Assembly (NCBI RefSeq): GCF_018128545.1
Contig: NZ_JAGSND010000005.1
Span: 204,384 to 268,383 of the forward strand
Length of the DNA: 64,000 nt
Origin: Sinanaerobacter chloroacetimidivorans
GTDB lineage: Bacteria; Bacillota; Clostridia; Peptostreptococcales; Anaerovoracaceae
Direction of reading: 5' to 3'
Shown: in pieces, positions 41,865-51,316 of the stretch
Layout of the letters: each line of letters begins with the position of its first letter
Numbering within the stretch: position 1 is the stretch's first letter
Notes under the pieces: model-generated
Database searches by the model: none
Told to the model about the DNA's origin: nothing
What the model saw: the letters and a program-made list of their open reading frames with translations, nothing else
Position numbers and translations under genes: made by a program

Positions 41865-43711
41865 TGGTAAAAAGTAAACAAAAAAATTTAAATATCATAA
41901 AAAAGTATAAGATCGATAACAAAACCGGCAGATATGAAATCACCAAGATGGATTTCATCAAGCTGCTGCCGGTTATCCTGTTTTCTGCCGTTGTGATTCT
42001 CATTACGCGGATGAAGGTCTATCCTAATCCCGTGCAGGAGTTCTGGTGGAATCAGCAGGGCGGGTACCTGACTGACTTTTTCAGCTATTATAAGATGTGG
42101 GCGATTCTCATTGTCGCAGCGGCGGCTATTTGCATATTTACTGCCTTATCTCTTCGTAAGACAATTCGGATTAAACCGGAAAGCATATACATACCAATAG
42201 CTGTTTACTCAGCCCTTGTAATAATTTCGCATGTCTTCTCCGATTACAGAGAATTTGCTCTGCTTGGCTGGGAAGACAGATTTGAGGGCACCCTGGTCCT
42301 TCTGGCATACATGGTGATGTTGTTTTATGTCATCAACATCGTCAATCATGCATGGGAGGTCAAGGTTATTATTTATTCCGTTCTGACAGCCAGCTGCATT
42401 CTCGGTCTTTTAGGCCTCTCCCAAGGCATCGGACATGACCTCCTGGCTTCCGATTTTGGGAAAAAACTTATCATCCCTCATGATTATTGGCAATACCTTG
42501 ATCAGGTCATATTTTATTTTAATAAAAATGAAATCTACCAGACAGTTTACAACATCAATTATGTATCGTTTTATTTAACGCTGATCATTCCTCTTGCGGG
42601 GATGCTGTTTCTTACAAGTGAAAAAGCCTCCGGCAAAGTGGTATTTGGGCTGATATTTTCTTTGCTTGTTTATAACATGTTCGGTGCGGCTTCAAGCGGA
42701 GGCATCCTTGGACTGTTGATTTCAATGCTGATTGCAGTAATAATCATTGGGGAAAGGATACTGAGACGAAAAAAAGAAATTGCAGTTCTCATTGTGATCA
42801 CCGCTGTCCTTGCACTGATCAACGTCGGGACGCTAGCTCCCGAGCTTTTTAACGCGACTCGGTCGATATTCACCGGTAAAGCAGAAATCCAGTCCCATGA
42901 AATAAGCAATGACGAAGAGGAGTCGACCGATGGTTATGGCGAAATCGTTGCAATGGAGTCTGCTCAACGGCCAAGGGTGGAATTTATTGAAACAAACAAG
43001 GATTCCGTGATGATTTCAGTTAATGGGGCAGTCATCGAATTTAAGCTCTCTGATGATACTAATTCCTTTAATCAGCGCTATGATTTCCTGAAAGTCAATT
43101 TCGCCTTGGAAGGGGAAGACGAGTATTTACTGGTTTCTATGCCGGATATGGTGTGGCCTTTCTTAATAAGCGATAGTGGCCTTTTGTATAGGACGAGCTA
43201 TGGATCCCTTGTAGACCTGCGCCAGGTGGAAACCTTTGGCTTCAAAGGGAAAGAAGGATTCGGCAGCGGGCGGGGATATATTTGGTCCCGTAGTCTGCCT
43301 TTGGTAAAGGGCACTTTGATATGGGGTAATGGAGCAGATACTTTTGCCGCATATTTCCCTCAGGATGATTTTGCAGGTAAATACACAGGCCCCAGCTTTT
43401 CAAGAGATATTGATTCTGTCATCAGGAAACCTCACAGTATGTATCTTGGAACAGCAATCAATACCGGCCTGGTATCATTGATTGCTTTAGTGGCGCTCTT
43501 TGCAATTTATGTGAAACAAAGCGTTAAAATCTATCGCAAAGAGAAAATGGATTCTTTCGTCAAGATAGCCGGTTTCGGGATTTTTCTCGGCATTTGTGGA
43601 TTTCTGGCTGACGGCCTGGTCTACGACAGCAATGTCTGTGTCATGCCACTTTTCTACAGCCTGCTGGGAGTCGGAATAGCAATAAATCGGTTAATAACTA
43701 AGAAAAGTTGA
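41864..43711 (+). CDS. O-antigen ligase-like polytopic membrane protein
   Basis: 615 residues from the ATG at 41864; in-frame starts at 41840 and 41849 lack a ribosome site. Eleven to twelve membrane segments are interrupted by a soluble loop of about 150 residues (about 345-500). The stretch containing FYLTLIIPLAGMLF and the glycine/serine-rich AASSGGILGLLISMLIA fits the Wzy_C/WaaL ligase family, which moves lipid-linked glycan chains to surface acceptors. WGNGADTFAAYFPQDD and RKPHSMYLGTAINTG resemble the periplasmic-loop ligase motif. Adjacent to the SLH protein gene: possible glycan attachment to surface protein or wall polymer (inference). Confidence 0.78.
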   Translation: MVKSKQKNLNIIKKYKIDNKTGRYEITKMDFIKLLPVILFSAVVILITRMKVYPNPVQEFWWNQQGGYLTDFFSYYKMWAILIVAAAAICIFTALSLRKTIRIKPESIYIPIAVYSALVIISHVFSDYREFALLGWEDRFEGTLVLLAYMVMLFYVINIVNHAWEVKVIIYSVLTASCILGLLGLSQGIGHDLLASDFGKKLIIPHDYWQYLDQVIFYFNKNEIYQTVYNINYVSFYLTLIIPLAGMLFLTSEKASGKVVFGLIFSLLVYNMFGAASSGGILGLLISMLIAVIIIGERILRRKKEIAVLIVITAVLALINVGTLAPELFNATRSIFTGKAEIQSHEISNDEEESTDGYGEIVAMESAQRPRVEFIETNKDSVMISVNGAVIEFKLSDDTNSFNQRYDFLKVNFALEGEDEYLLVSMPDMVWPFLISDSGLLYRTSYGSLVDLRQVETFGFKGKEGFGSGRGYIWSRSLPLVKGTLIWGNGADTFAAYFPQDDFAGKYTGPSFSRDIDSVIRKPHSMYLGTAINTGLVSLIALVALFAIYVKQSVKIYRKEKMDSFVKIAGFGIFLGICGFLADGLVYDSNVCVMPLFYSLLGVGIAINRLITKKS

Positions 43712-43798
43712 GGGTGCGTAGTTATTTTCTTCGAGGTTTGCTGAACAACTTGGATTACCCTGTGTGTCCCTTCTTGGTAGTCAGAATACAGTGAGTAT

Positions 43799-44971
43799 TT
43801 ACGAAATAGGTAATTTCTCCGATTTTTGTAGAACTGCAATAAGGATAAATCCACAAATCAAAGAAAAAGACAAATAAAATGGCAATCTTATTGCATACCC
43901 AAAAAGGAGAGCTGTAAATAAAGGGCTGGCCACATCTGTTAAAGGCATAATTGTATTAAAAACGCCCAAGTACAACCCCTTTTCGGAGTTAGGTGCAAGC
44001 TCAGATGAAATAACTGCACAATAAGTGAACAAACTGCCTATTGTGATTCCACTAAGTCCCATGGCAAATATAATTACATAAAAAGAGGAATTCACAAGAA
44101 ATAAAGTACTAGTAAGAAGGGAGAGCGTCCCCATAGTAATCAATGCTACCTTTACTTTTATTTTTCTCAAAATATTGTTTATTGGTACTTGAAATAAAGT
44201 AAAGGTCAAGAAATAAGCTGAAGTAGCCATTCCAATCAAAGTTGTCTCTGTTTGCATCCTTTCGCCAATCATAGGTACGTTGAATGTAATACAGTCATAT
44301 GCTAATTCAATAAATAGAAATAATAAACAGATAGAGAGGAATACTTTATTCATTAATACTTTTCTTAAAGCAAAGAAGAATGAGGATTTCTCATCTTTCT
44401 CTTTCCTTTCAGTTTCTTCCGGATTCAAGTGATCTATCTGTGGCAATTTCTTAAAATAATGATAAAAGCAAATAAAAGCAATAACGATAAGAAAACTTGC
44501 AATAATAACGTTAGCTTTTAAGGATACATCTGAAATAACCCCACCGATAAATGGCCCCAGTATAACTCCAATACCTTGTATAGATCTATAATAGGGTATA
44601 AAATTTTTATCATCTTTTAATTTAATCCTACTAACAACACCATATAGAGCGGGTGCTATTGCTCCAATACCAAACTGCAGGCAGACATATAATACGATTA
44701 ATAACCAGGCAGATGAAACTATAGCTACCGATAATAACGATATTGCACTAAGAAAACATCCGAGCGCTACTATCTTTAATACACCTTTTCGATCACTTAG
44801 ATAACCAATATATGATTGCAGTAAAGAGGTTATTAAAGCTGATGTAGATATAATCACCCCAAATTCAATATGACCTCCCCCAATATCTGTTATGTAATAG
44901 TAAAAGATGGGGATAAACATATAGACTGAAAAAAAATAAGTCAAAACACCTATGCATAAAAAAAACGGCAT
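43799..44971 (-). CDS. MFS transporter
   Basis: 390 residues, 12 membrane segments. The cytoplasmic loop after TM2 has YIGYLSDRKGVLKIV, the MFS motif A, and GIGVILGPFIGGVISD is motif C, typical of drug:proton antiporters. The ATG at 44971 follows GGGGGGAGTTTT. The gene is noticeably more A/T-rich than its neighbours and stands alone on the minus strand, possibly acquired. Substrate unknown; drug or metabolite export. Confidence 0.9.
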   Translation of the reverse strand: MPFFLCIGVLTYFFSVYMFIPIFYYYITDIGGGHIEFGVIISTSALITSLLQSYIGYLSDRKGVLKIVALGCFLSAISLLSVAIVSSAWLLIVLYVCLQFGIGAIAPALYGVVSRIKLKDDKNFIPYYRSIQGIGVILGPFIGGVISDVSLKANVIIASFLIVIAFICFYHYFKKLPQIDHLNPEETERKEKDEKSSFFFALRKVLMNKVFLSICLLFLFIELAYDCITFNVPMIGERMQTETTLIGMATSAYFLTFTLFQVPINNILRKIKVKVALITMGTLSLLTSTLFLVNSSFYVIIFAMGLSGITIGSLFTYCAVISSELAPNSEKGLYLGVFNTIMPLTDVASPLFTALLFGYAIRLPFYLSFSLICGFILIAVLQKSEKLPIS

Positions 44972-45283
44972 AAAACTCCCCCCTCGTTCCGTTCAATGAA
45001 TGTTTCTATTATATCAGGTTCATTATTTTCAGGCCATTTCTTTGTCGGGATTTCTTTAGACCATTATAATAAGCTAACCTGCACCGGAGTCGATTATCTC
45101 ATCTTCTTTTCCCATACTTTGCAGAATATAATATTTACCATAAGCATAATTCTATAGTAATATCTGGAACCTTACCTGAAAATGCATACTTTCAGATGCA
45201 AGTGTTTTGCAGGGTTTCCATTTGTATGGCAGTTCATCGGGTTATGAATATAATTTAAGATCATTCCTAAAGGAGAGTAAAAT
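44972..45283. other. 312-nt gap between divergent genes
   Basis: On the minus strand GATATAATAG (about 45011) may be the -10 of the MFS gene. On the plus strand GAATATAATTT (about 45247) may be the -10 of the next gene; neither has a good -35. A small CTGAAA/TTTCAG hairpin is near 45176. No ORF or RNA family recognised. Confidence 0.4.
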
Positions 45284-46444
45284 ATGGTAGTGAAAAAAGA
45301 TTTTGATCCTCAATGTATTACATACAGTCAAATGAATTTGATTTTTAATGCGAGAATTTACTACAGAAGACTTACAACGTGGACCAGGGCATTTTTAATC
45401 AGCAGATATTTTGGGATAGGAACTGCTGAAGAATTATTTGACCTTTTATATCGCGAATCTTTGGACATCGGGAATATGCTGCAGATTGTTTTCGGGCGTG
45501 TCTATTCAGAACAGTACAGCCAGCTTTTAAGTGAGTTTGCCATCGCATTAAGAGAACTGATTTCCGCACAATTAGAAGGAAATACAGAGGCTATGAACCA
45601 AAGTGTCGATCGTTTATATCGGAATGTACAAGAAAGAGCGGTTTTTTTGGAAGCCATAAATCCTTACTGGAGCGAAGCCTCCTATAAAGCGTTGTTTGAT
45701 ACTTATATTCAATATGTCATTGAAGCGGCGAATGCGTTAATAACAGGAGATTATAGCAAAGATATAGAAATCTATGACCGTCTTACGGCTCATACCAACA
45801 GGATGGGGGATGTCTTTGCAGAAGGTCTGTATAACTATATCACCTCCGGTGCGAGTACCGTTAACCTTCAGCCTGAGGGAGGTGAACAATGTATCACTTA
45901 TGAACAAATGAATACGATATACGGCATAAGAATGTTTTGGTTTGAGCTTGTGACATGGGTCAGAAATTATATGCTCAGCAGATATATGGGGTTAGGTAAT
46001 ACGGAGGAGGTTTATGCCCGATTACAGCGAGTCCCTGTTGAGTACGTCAACGCGGTGAAGCAAATTTTTGTAGATCTTGATACAGAGGCATATCTGAAGT
46101 TGTTTTATACGTATATAGATTTGCTGGATGCCTTTATAACGGCCCAAATTGAAGGTGATATTGACAAAATCAATCAAGTTACCCAGTGCCTATATCAAAA
46201 TGCAGACGAAAGAGCTGCTTTTGTTGCCGCTCTCAATCCTTTCTGGGAGGAAGAAGAATGGAGAAACAGATTACATAATAATCTTCGCAGTACGATTGAT
46301 GAATCCACCACCTTTTTAATGGGCGACTATTCCAGAAATATCGATATTTTCAGCAGACTTTTGGATCAGGCAGAGAACACAAGCAATTATTTTGCACAAG
46401 GACTGTTTAATTATATTAATTTTAATCCACAAACACCTCTGTAA
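45284..46444 (+). CDS. Tandem-duplicated helical protein of an uncharacterised family
   Basis: 386 residues made of two homologous halves of about 180 residues (about 10-190 and 203-380). Each half has ITYxQMN at its start, a WxR aromatic patch near residue 30, an EG(D/N) turn, an N-x2-E-R segment, the signature NP(Y/F)W, and a GDYS-x2-I tail ending in GL(Y/F)NYI. A single-domain relative lies at 57391-57951. There is no signal peptide, membrane segment or metal motif; it looks all-helical and cytosolic. Relatives in Clostridia and Bacilli are sometimes labelled acetylglutamate kinase, but no kinase fold motifs are visible. AAAGGAGAGTAAAAT precedes the ATG. Function unknown. Confidence 0.85.
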   Translation: MVVKKDFDPQCITYSQMNLIFNARIYYRRLTTWTRAFLISRYFGIGTAEELFDLLYRESLDIGNMLQIVFGRVYSEQYSQLLSEFAIALRELISAQLEGNTEAMNQSVDRLYRNVQERAVFLEAINPYWSEASYKALFDTYIQYVIEAANALITGDYSKDIEIYDRLTAHTNRMGDVFAEGLYNYITSGASTVNLQPEGGEQCITYEQMNTIYGIRMFWFELVTWVRNYMLSRYMGLGNTEEVYARLQRVPVEYVNAVKQIFVDLDTEAYLKLFYTYIDLLDAFITAQIEGDIDKINQVTQCLYQNADERAAFVAALNPFWEEEEWRNRLHNNLRSTIDESTTFLMGDYSRNIDIFSRLLDQAENTSNYFAQGLFNYINFNPQTPL

Positions 46445-46687
46445 CAGAATAACATTCTAATTCCATTCTTTATGAGAATAGTCTGAGCGAATTGATAGAA
46501 TCCTATCAGTAAGTCACCCTGAGAAGAAGACTCATCCTAAAAATACTCGCTATTCACTGGTAAAAATGTTAAAATAAAAGGGTTAACAGTTATAAGAAGA
46601 AAATTAACAAAACTAAAGAGAAGGAGAAAATTGAAGTAATCACTGATATCTATAAAACATTAGTGAAAAAACTTATGGTAAATCGTC

Positions 46688-47251
46688 ATGATGTATATAA
46701 TTTTAGGTATTATTATGGTAATCTTTGCCTGGATGCAGTTGGCCTACGGGAGACTGCAGAAGCATAAAAATGATGCCAGAACCCAGTGGACCCGTATTGA
46801 TGCTCTACTGCAAAGCAGGTCTCAATTTATCCTGCGCCTTATGGAATTAGCTGAATCCCATGATTTTGAAGACAGAGAGCTGCTGGCAGAAATGTATGAC
46901 TTGCAGGGCGGCTATATCGATTCCACGGATCGTGAACTCATCAGTGAATCAGCCGAAACTGTGACACCTTTGCTGGATCGGTTCCTGCATCAGACAAAGG
47001 AGCATCCTGCCCTTTGGGAGAATGAAGAATTTATGGAATTGGTACAAGAGCTTTCGGAGATGGAAGAAGAAATCCAACTTCAAAGCAGTAAATATAACCA
47101 ATTTATCGATTTGTACAACGAGCATCGGCAAAAACCAAGCCTCAAATATCAGATCGCAATTTTAGGAGCTATGCCGTTAAGAGGGATTCATCTGAAGTCA
47201 GATGAGTTGCCCCTGATAGATCAGCCTGTGGAAAGCCCGGAACCACATTGA
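46688..47251 (+). CDS. LemA-family membrane protein
   Basis: 187 residues. One N-terminal membrane segment (IILGIIMVIFAWMQLAYG) is followed by a helical bundle. The KHKNDARTQWTRIDALLQSRSQ region matches the LemA YN-x-LV/W-x2-ID pattern, and the late SSKYNQFIDLYNEH matches the second conserved helix. LemA proteins are envelope-associated, with an unclear role. The ATG at 46688 (or 46691) has only a weak site. Followed by a deacetylase and a GerMN lipoprotein in the same direction. Confidence 0.78.
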   Translation: MMYIILGIIMVIFAWMQLAYGRLQKHKNDARTQWTRIDALLQSRSQFILRLMELAESHDFEDRELLAEMYDLQGGYIDSTDRELISESAETVTPLLDRFLHQTKEHPALWENEEFMELVQELSEMEEEIQLQSSKYNQFIDLYNEHRQKPSLKYQIAILGAMPLRGIHLKSDELPLIDQPVESPEPH

Positions 47252-47313
47252 GGAACTTTTTCTGCGGTAAAGCCGTCTCAAGTAATAGATAGAACTATTA
47301 GGGGGTCGGAACA

Positions 47314-48582
47314 TTGAAGAATTCTATGAAGATTGCAATTATTGCGGGGCTGGTTGCTGTGGTGGCTATGGGAGCTGTCCTTGTAAATCAGACAAAAACA
47401 GCATCGGCTTTAGCTGAGGCAGAAAAGATGGAACTGGAGCTGAAAATCCAGAATAAAATCTCGGAAGCCGAAAAATTGTATCAGGGATACTATTATGATG
47501 AAGCAATAGAATTGCTGAAATCTGATCCGTCAATCATAACAGAAACAACCGATGATGCCATAACCCTGAAAATCGAAGAGATCGAACAGGCAAAGGCCTC
47601 ACTGGTAAAATATGAGGGGCCGGTTCATCATGTCTTTTTCCACAGCCTGATCATCTATCCGAATCTGGCTTTTGACAACAAGGGTCATCCGGCACAAGGC
47701 TATAATATGTGGATGACCACTGTCAGTGAATTTAAAAAGATGCTTCCCAACCTTCAAAAAAGGGGTTATGTATTATACTCCCTGGAGGATTACATAGAAC
47801 CGGATCCGGAGACTCCCGAAAACATAAAGCTGAAGGATATCTACCTGCCGCCGGGAAAAATCCCTCTGGTGATATCCATTGATGATGTAAATTATTACGA
47901 CTATATGAAGCCTGACGGTTTTGCCAACCGTCTTGTGTTGGGGGATGATGGCCGAGTATGGACTGAAGTCATCACTCCGCAGGGAGAAGTGAAAAATACC
48001 CGCGACGGAGACGTCATGCCCATACTGGACGATTATGTAGCGGAGCACCCGGAATTCTCCTATCGGGGAGCCAAGGGCACCATTGCGCTGACAGGATATC
48101 AGGGAGCATTGGGATACCGGATCACCGACGGATTGCCGGAAGAAGAAAAGTGGCAGCAAGAAGTTAAAAAAATAGCCGAAACCCTGAAGGCAGACGGATG
48201 GAGCTTTGCCTGCCACAGCTATACGCATAACGGATATTTCAGAGATGGCACGATTACGTTGGCTCAGATGAAGTATGATACGGATCGCTGGATCCAAAAA
48301 ATAGCACCTTACGTAGGCAAGACCAATATTTACATATCGCCCTTCGGAGCAAAGTTTAAAAAAGACGATCCGAGGTATAGATATCTTATAGATCAGGGTT
48401 ATCAAATCTATTGCCCTGTGGGAAATGATAAACGAATTATTTTTAACTCGGATAACATCGTAATGCCGAGAGTAAATCTGGATGGATATACGATGTATAA
48501 ACGACCGGATGAAATGTCACAATACTATTTCGAGGTTCCTGAGGTAATCGATGAGTCAAGACCTCCTTTGGAGATTCAATAG
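47314..48582 (+). CDS. Polysaccharide deacetylase-family exported protein
   Basis: 422 residues. The TTG at 47314 follows AGGGGGTCGGAACA; an ATG at 47326 is an alternative. Signal anchor IAIIAGLVAVVAMGAVLV, then a coiled segment (LAEAEKMELELKIQNKISEAE). The NodB-like domain has PLVISIDDVNYYDY (the motif-1 region, with Asp-Asp), SFACHSYTHNGYF (H-S-x2-H metal site) and YISPFGAKFK (the RxxF/PxG-like motif). Probably deacetylates peptidoglycan or another wall glycan outside the membrane. Motif 1 is altered compared with TFDDG, so activity may differ. Confidence 0.85.
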   Translation: MKNSMKIAIIAGLVAVVAMGAVLVNQTKTASALAEAEKMELELKIQNKISEAEKLYQGYYYDEAIELLKSDPSIITETTDDAITLKIEEIEQAKASLVKYEGPVHHVFFHSLIIYPNLAFDNKGHPAQGYNMWMTTVSEFKKMLPNLQKRGYVLYSLEDYIEPDPETPENIKLKDIYLPPGKIPLVISIDDVNYYDYMKPDGFANRLVLGDDGRVWTEVITPQGEVKNTRDGDVMPILDDYVAEHPEFSYRGAKGTIALTGYQGALGYRITDGLPEEEKWQQEVKKIAETLKADGWSFACHSYTHNGYFRDGTITLAQMKYDTDRWIQKIAPYVGKTNIYISPFGAKFKKDDPRYRYLIDQGYQIYCPVGNDKRIIFNSDNIVMPRVNLDGYTMYKRPDEMSQYYFEVPEVIDESRPPLEIQ

Positions 48583-48660
48583 AAGTTTCAAGAAAGTGTT
48601 AACGATCGGTGCCGAGCCGGAATCCCAATGTTTTGTGGCTGGAGGAAAGGGGAATTTGGA

Positions 48661-49227
48661 ATGAGAACGAATAGAAACAACAACGAAAAAAAGAACAATA
48701 AATTTCTGATTATAATACTGTGCTGTCTGCTGGTTTTCAGCGCTATCGGCCTTGCAGGATGCGGCGGCGATACCGGAAAAGGGACGGAGGATGATACACA
48801 GGAAGTAGCGGTCACTCTCTATTATGCCAATGCGGACTATGTGTCTTCGGGAGACGAATCCCTGGAAAAATTAATGCCTTATGAAACAACCGTAACAGTG
48901 GATCCTTCTGAACAGGGTTATCTGGCTTCCCTGGAAGCCTTGAAAGAAGTGCCGGGAGAAGAATACGATACCACGATTACTAAGGATATCAGCTTCAAAG
49001 AGGTGTCCGTGGAAGGAGATACTGCCTACGTTGACCTGGATAGTTCCGGACTGAATGGCGGCTCTCTTAGTGAAACCTTCTTTATCAGTCAGATTGTGGA
49101 TACTTTGACCAAGTCCTTTGATGAGATCAAACAGGTACAGTTCCTGGTAAACGGAGAGACGGTTGAAAGTCTCATGGGACATTTAGATGCGGCTCAGCCT
49201 TTTACTAAGGACCTATTCACAGAATAA
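48661..49227 (+). CDS. GerMN-domain lipoprotein
   Basis: 188 residues from the ATG at 48661 (AAAGGGGAATTTGG upstream). A positively charged N-terminus, a hydrophobic segment and the lipobox LAGC (Cys about 36) mark a lipoprotein. A GerMN domain follows, with VTLYYANADYVSSGDESLEKL at the start and EVSVEGDTAYVDLDSS in the middle, then QVQFLVNGETVESL. Such domains occur in sporulation/germination protein GerM and in other envelope lipoproteins. Located after the polysaccharide deacetylase gene. Confidence 0.88.
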   Translation: MRTNRNNNEKKNNKFLIIILCCLLVFSAIGLAGCGGDTGKGTEDDTQEVAVTLYYANADYVSSGDESLEKLMPYETTVTVDPSEQGYLASLEALKEVPGEEYDTTITKDISFKEVSVEGDTAYVDLDSSGLNGGSLSETFFISQIVDTLTKSFDEIKQVQFLVNGETVESLMGHLDAAQPFTKDLFTE

Positions 49228-49274
49228 AATGTTATGTAATCCGTAGAACTGTTTAGAGATAAGAGAATTTTAAG

Positions 49275-49823
49275 ATGATAAAATACGATTTGATCCGTTC
49301 CTCAAGAAAAACACTTGCTCTGTATGTCCGGCCAGATGGAAGGGTGGAAGTCAGAGCTCCTCTCAAAGTGAGCAAGGCGTACATTGATCGTTTTGTTGAG
49401 GGGAAGGACGCCTGGATCCAAAAGACCCAGAGACGTCTTGCAAAAGCCCAGGATGAGAAGAAGACCATTCTTTTAACTTCCGAAGAAGAACGGAAATACA
49501 AAAATCAGGCGCTCCTCCTATTACAGGGGAGATGTGCTGAATTTGCCGGTATTATGGGCGTTGCCTATGGAAACATCAGGGTGAACAAGGCCAAAACGAG
49601 ATGGGGTTCCTGCACGGCGAAGGGTGATATCAATTTCACTTATCGGCTTCTGTTTGTACCTCAGGAACTGATCGACTATGTCGTAGTCCACGAGCTTGCA
49701 CACCTGAAGGAAATGAACCATTCTCCGAGATTTTGGGCAGTGGTGCAATCCGTAATGCCCGATTATAAAGAAAGGCGAAAGCAGTTGAAAGAATATCACA
49801 GGAGAATAGAGCTTGCGGACTGA
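49275..49823 (+). CDS. YgjP-like (DUF45) zinc metallopeptidase
   Basis: 182 residues. The conserved KTRWGSCTAKGDINFTYRL and the zinc site VVHELAHLKEMNHSPRFW (HExxH plus downstream His) identify the M48-related YgjP/DUF45 group, similar to SprT proteins. Cytosolic, no signal peptide. Substrate unknown; relatives are often next to restriction-type systems, but none is present here. Confidence 0.92.
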   Translation: MIKYDLIRSSRKTLALYVRPDGRVEVRAPLKVSKAYIDRFVEGKDAWIQKTQRRLAKAQDEKKTILLTSEEERKYKNQALLLLQGRCAEFAGIMGVAYGNIRVNKAKTRWGSCTAKGDINFTYRLLFVPQELIDYVVVHELAHLKEMNHSPRFWAVVQSVMPDYKERRKQLKEYHRRIELAD

Positions 49824-49862
49824 GGAGCCGGAAATTGATAAATGATACCGCTTTTGGAAACA

Positions 49863-49898
49863 ATACCTCCTATAGTAGATTTGAATAGGAGGTTTTTT
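49863..49898 (+). terminator. Terminator whose 3' arm is the ribosome site of the next gene
   Basis: ACCTCCTAT / ATAGGAGGT, 9 bp, with an 11-nt loop and T6. The right arm AGGAGG (49887-49892) is also the ribosome binding site of the alcohol dehydrogenase gene starting at 49900. Confidence 0.65.
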
Positions 49899-49899
49899 C

Positions 49900-51099
49900 A
49901 TGAGATTTACGATTCCAAGAGATATTTATTACGGCAGAGGCTCCTTGGAGACTTTGAAAGAGGTAAAGGGAAAGAAAGCAGTCATTGTTGTGGGAGGAAC
50001 TTCCATGCAGAAAACCGGGTTCCTGGACAAGACTGCGAAGCTTCTCCGGGAGGCGGGACTTACGACTCATATCTTTGAAGGAGTAGAGCCGGACCCAAGC
50101 ATCGAAACCGTTATGAGAGGGGCAGCTTTTATGAGGGAACACCAACCTGATGTGATCGTATCCATCGGCGGAGGCTCTCCCATCGACGCGGCGAAAGCCA
50201 TGTGGATTTTCTATGAGCATCCGGAAATAACCTTTGATGACATCAAAGATCCGTTTACCGTACCGGAACTTCGAAAAAAGGCAACCTTCATCGCCATTCC
50301 ATCCACATCGGGAACGGCTACGGAGGTAACTGCCTTCTCGGTTATAACAGATTATGAGACGAAGATTAAATATCCTCTTGCCGACTATAATCTGACTCCG
50401 GATATTGCCATCGTAGATCCTGACCTGGCATCCACTATGCCAAAGGAATTGGTTGCCAATACAGGGATGGATGCGCTCACCCATGCTGTGGAAGCCTATG
50501 TAGCCACAGCAGCCACTGAGTTTACCGATCCTCTTGCCTTGCATGCCATCAAGCTGATTATCACTAACCTGGTAAAATCCTATGAGGGCGACAAGGATGC
50601 GGCGGAGAAGATGCATTATGCCCAGTGCATGGCCGGTATGTCCTTCTCCAATGCGCTTCTGGGCATTACGCACAGTCTCGCTCATAAGACCGGAGCGGCG
50701 CTGGGAATCCCTCACGGACTTGCCAATGCCATTTATATGCCTTATGTAATCCGGTTCAACAGCAATGAAGAGGCAGATGGATACCAGAAAAACGGAAAGG
50801 TTTCGTCACGGAAAAAATATGCGGAGATCGCAACCTATATGGGAGTGGCAGAAAAAGAGGAAAAGGTTCTTGTTGACAAACTCATCGGTTTTGTGGAAAC
50901 CATCAACAATACGCTGAATATTCCGGCCTCCTTACGGGAAGCAGGGGTTGAAGAAATGGAATTCCGCAGACTGGCGGATGGCATTGCAGAGAATGCTGCC
51001 AAAGATCCCTGTACCGGATCGAATCCGAGACGGGCGGAAAAAGAGGATCTAAAGAAGCTGCTGCACTGCATTTATGAGGGCAAACAAGTAGATTTTTAA
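49900..51099 (+). CDS. Iron-containing alcohol dehydrogenase
   Basis: 399 residues. The NAD(P)-binding part has VSIGGGSPIDAAKAMWI. The iron ligands are in GMDALTHAVEAYV (Asp and His) and GITHSLAHKTGAALGIPHG (two His), all intact. It resembles the alcohol-dehydrogenase half of AdhE and related Clostridial butanol/propanediol dehydrogenases. It reduces aldehydes to alcohols in fermentation; the exact substrate cannot be told. Its ribosome site is within a hairpin, so translation or transcription readthrough may be controlled. Confidence 0.94.
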   Translation: MRFTIPRDIYYGRGSLETLKEVKGKKAVIVVGGTSMQKTGFLDKTAKLLREAGLTTHIFEGVEPDPSIETVMRGAAFMREHQPDVIVSIGGGSPIDAAKAMWIFYEHPEITFDDIKDPFTVPELRKKATFIAIPSTSGTATEVTAFSVITDYETKIKYPLADYNLTPDIAIVDPDLASTMPKELVANTGMDALTHAVEAYVATAATEFTDPLALHAIKLIITNLVKSYEGDKDAAEKMHYAQCMAGMSFSNALLGITHSLAHKTGAALGIPHGLANAIYMPYVIRFNSNEEADGYQKNGKVSSRKKYAEIATYMGVAEKEEKVLVDKLIGFVETINNTLNIPASLREAGVEEMEFRRLADGIAENAAKDPCTGSNPRRAEKEDLKKLLHCIYEGKQVDF

Positions 51100-51215
51100 C
51101 CAGCACGGAATATTCGTATACGAATTGGACTGCCGGAGAAGAAGGTCTTTCGGAAAATTACTTGTTCCCATGGTCCTAATTGTGGTATATATTAGATAGT
51201 GATATATAACGTGAA

Positions 51216-51264
51216 TTAGGGCTTACTGAATAACTGGCATTCACAGTTATTCAGTAAGGCCTAA
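51216..51264. terminator. Long inverted repeat / terminator before ahcY
   Basis: 21-bp arms (TTAGGGCTTACTGAATAACTG and its complement with one mismatch) around a 7-nt loop, followed by TTTATT. Probable terminator of the alcohol dehydrogenase transcript; unusually long for that. Confidence 0.7.
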
Positions 51265-51316
51265 TTTATTGATTCTACAGAACTAAAAAAGAGAAGAACC
51301 AAAAGGAGGATTGATG

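Noticed and set aside
47773..48405. 210-residue minus-strand ORF
   Set aside because: Antisense shadow of the polysaccharide deacetylase gene; no start site.
49870..50715. 281-residue minus-strand ORF
   Set aside because: Antisense to the iron alcohol dehydrogenase with intact metal ligands; no recognisable motifs.
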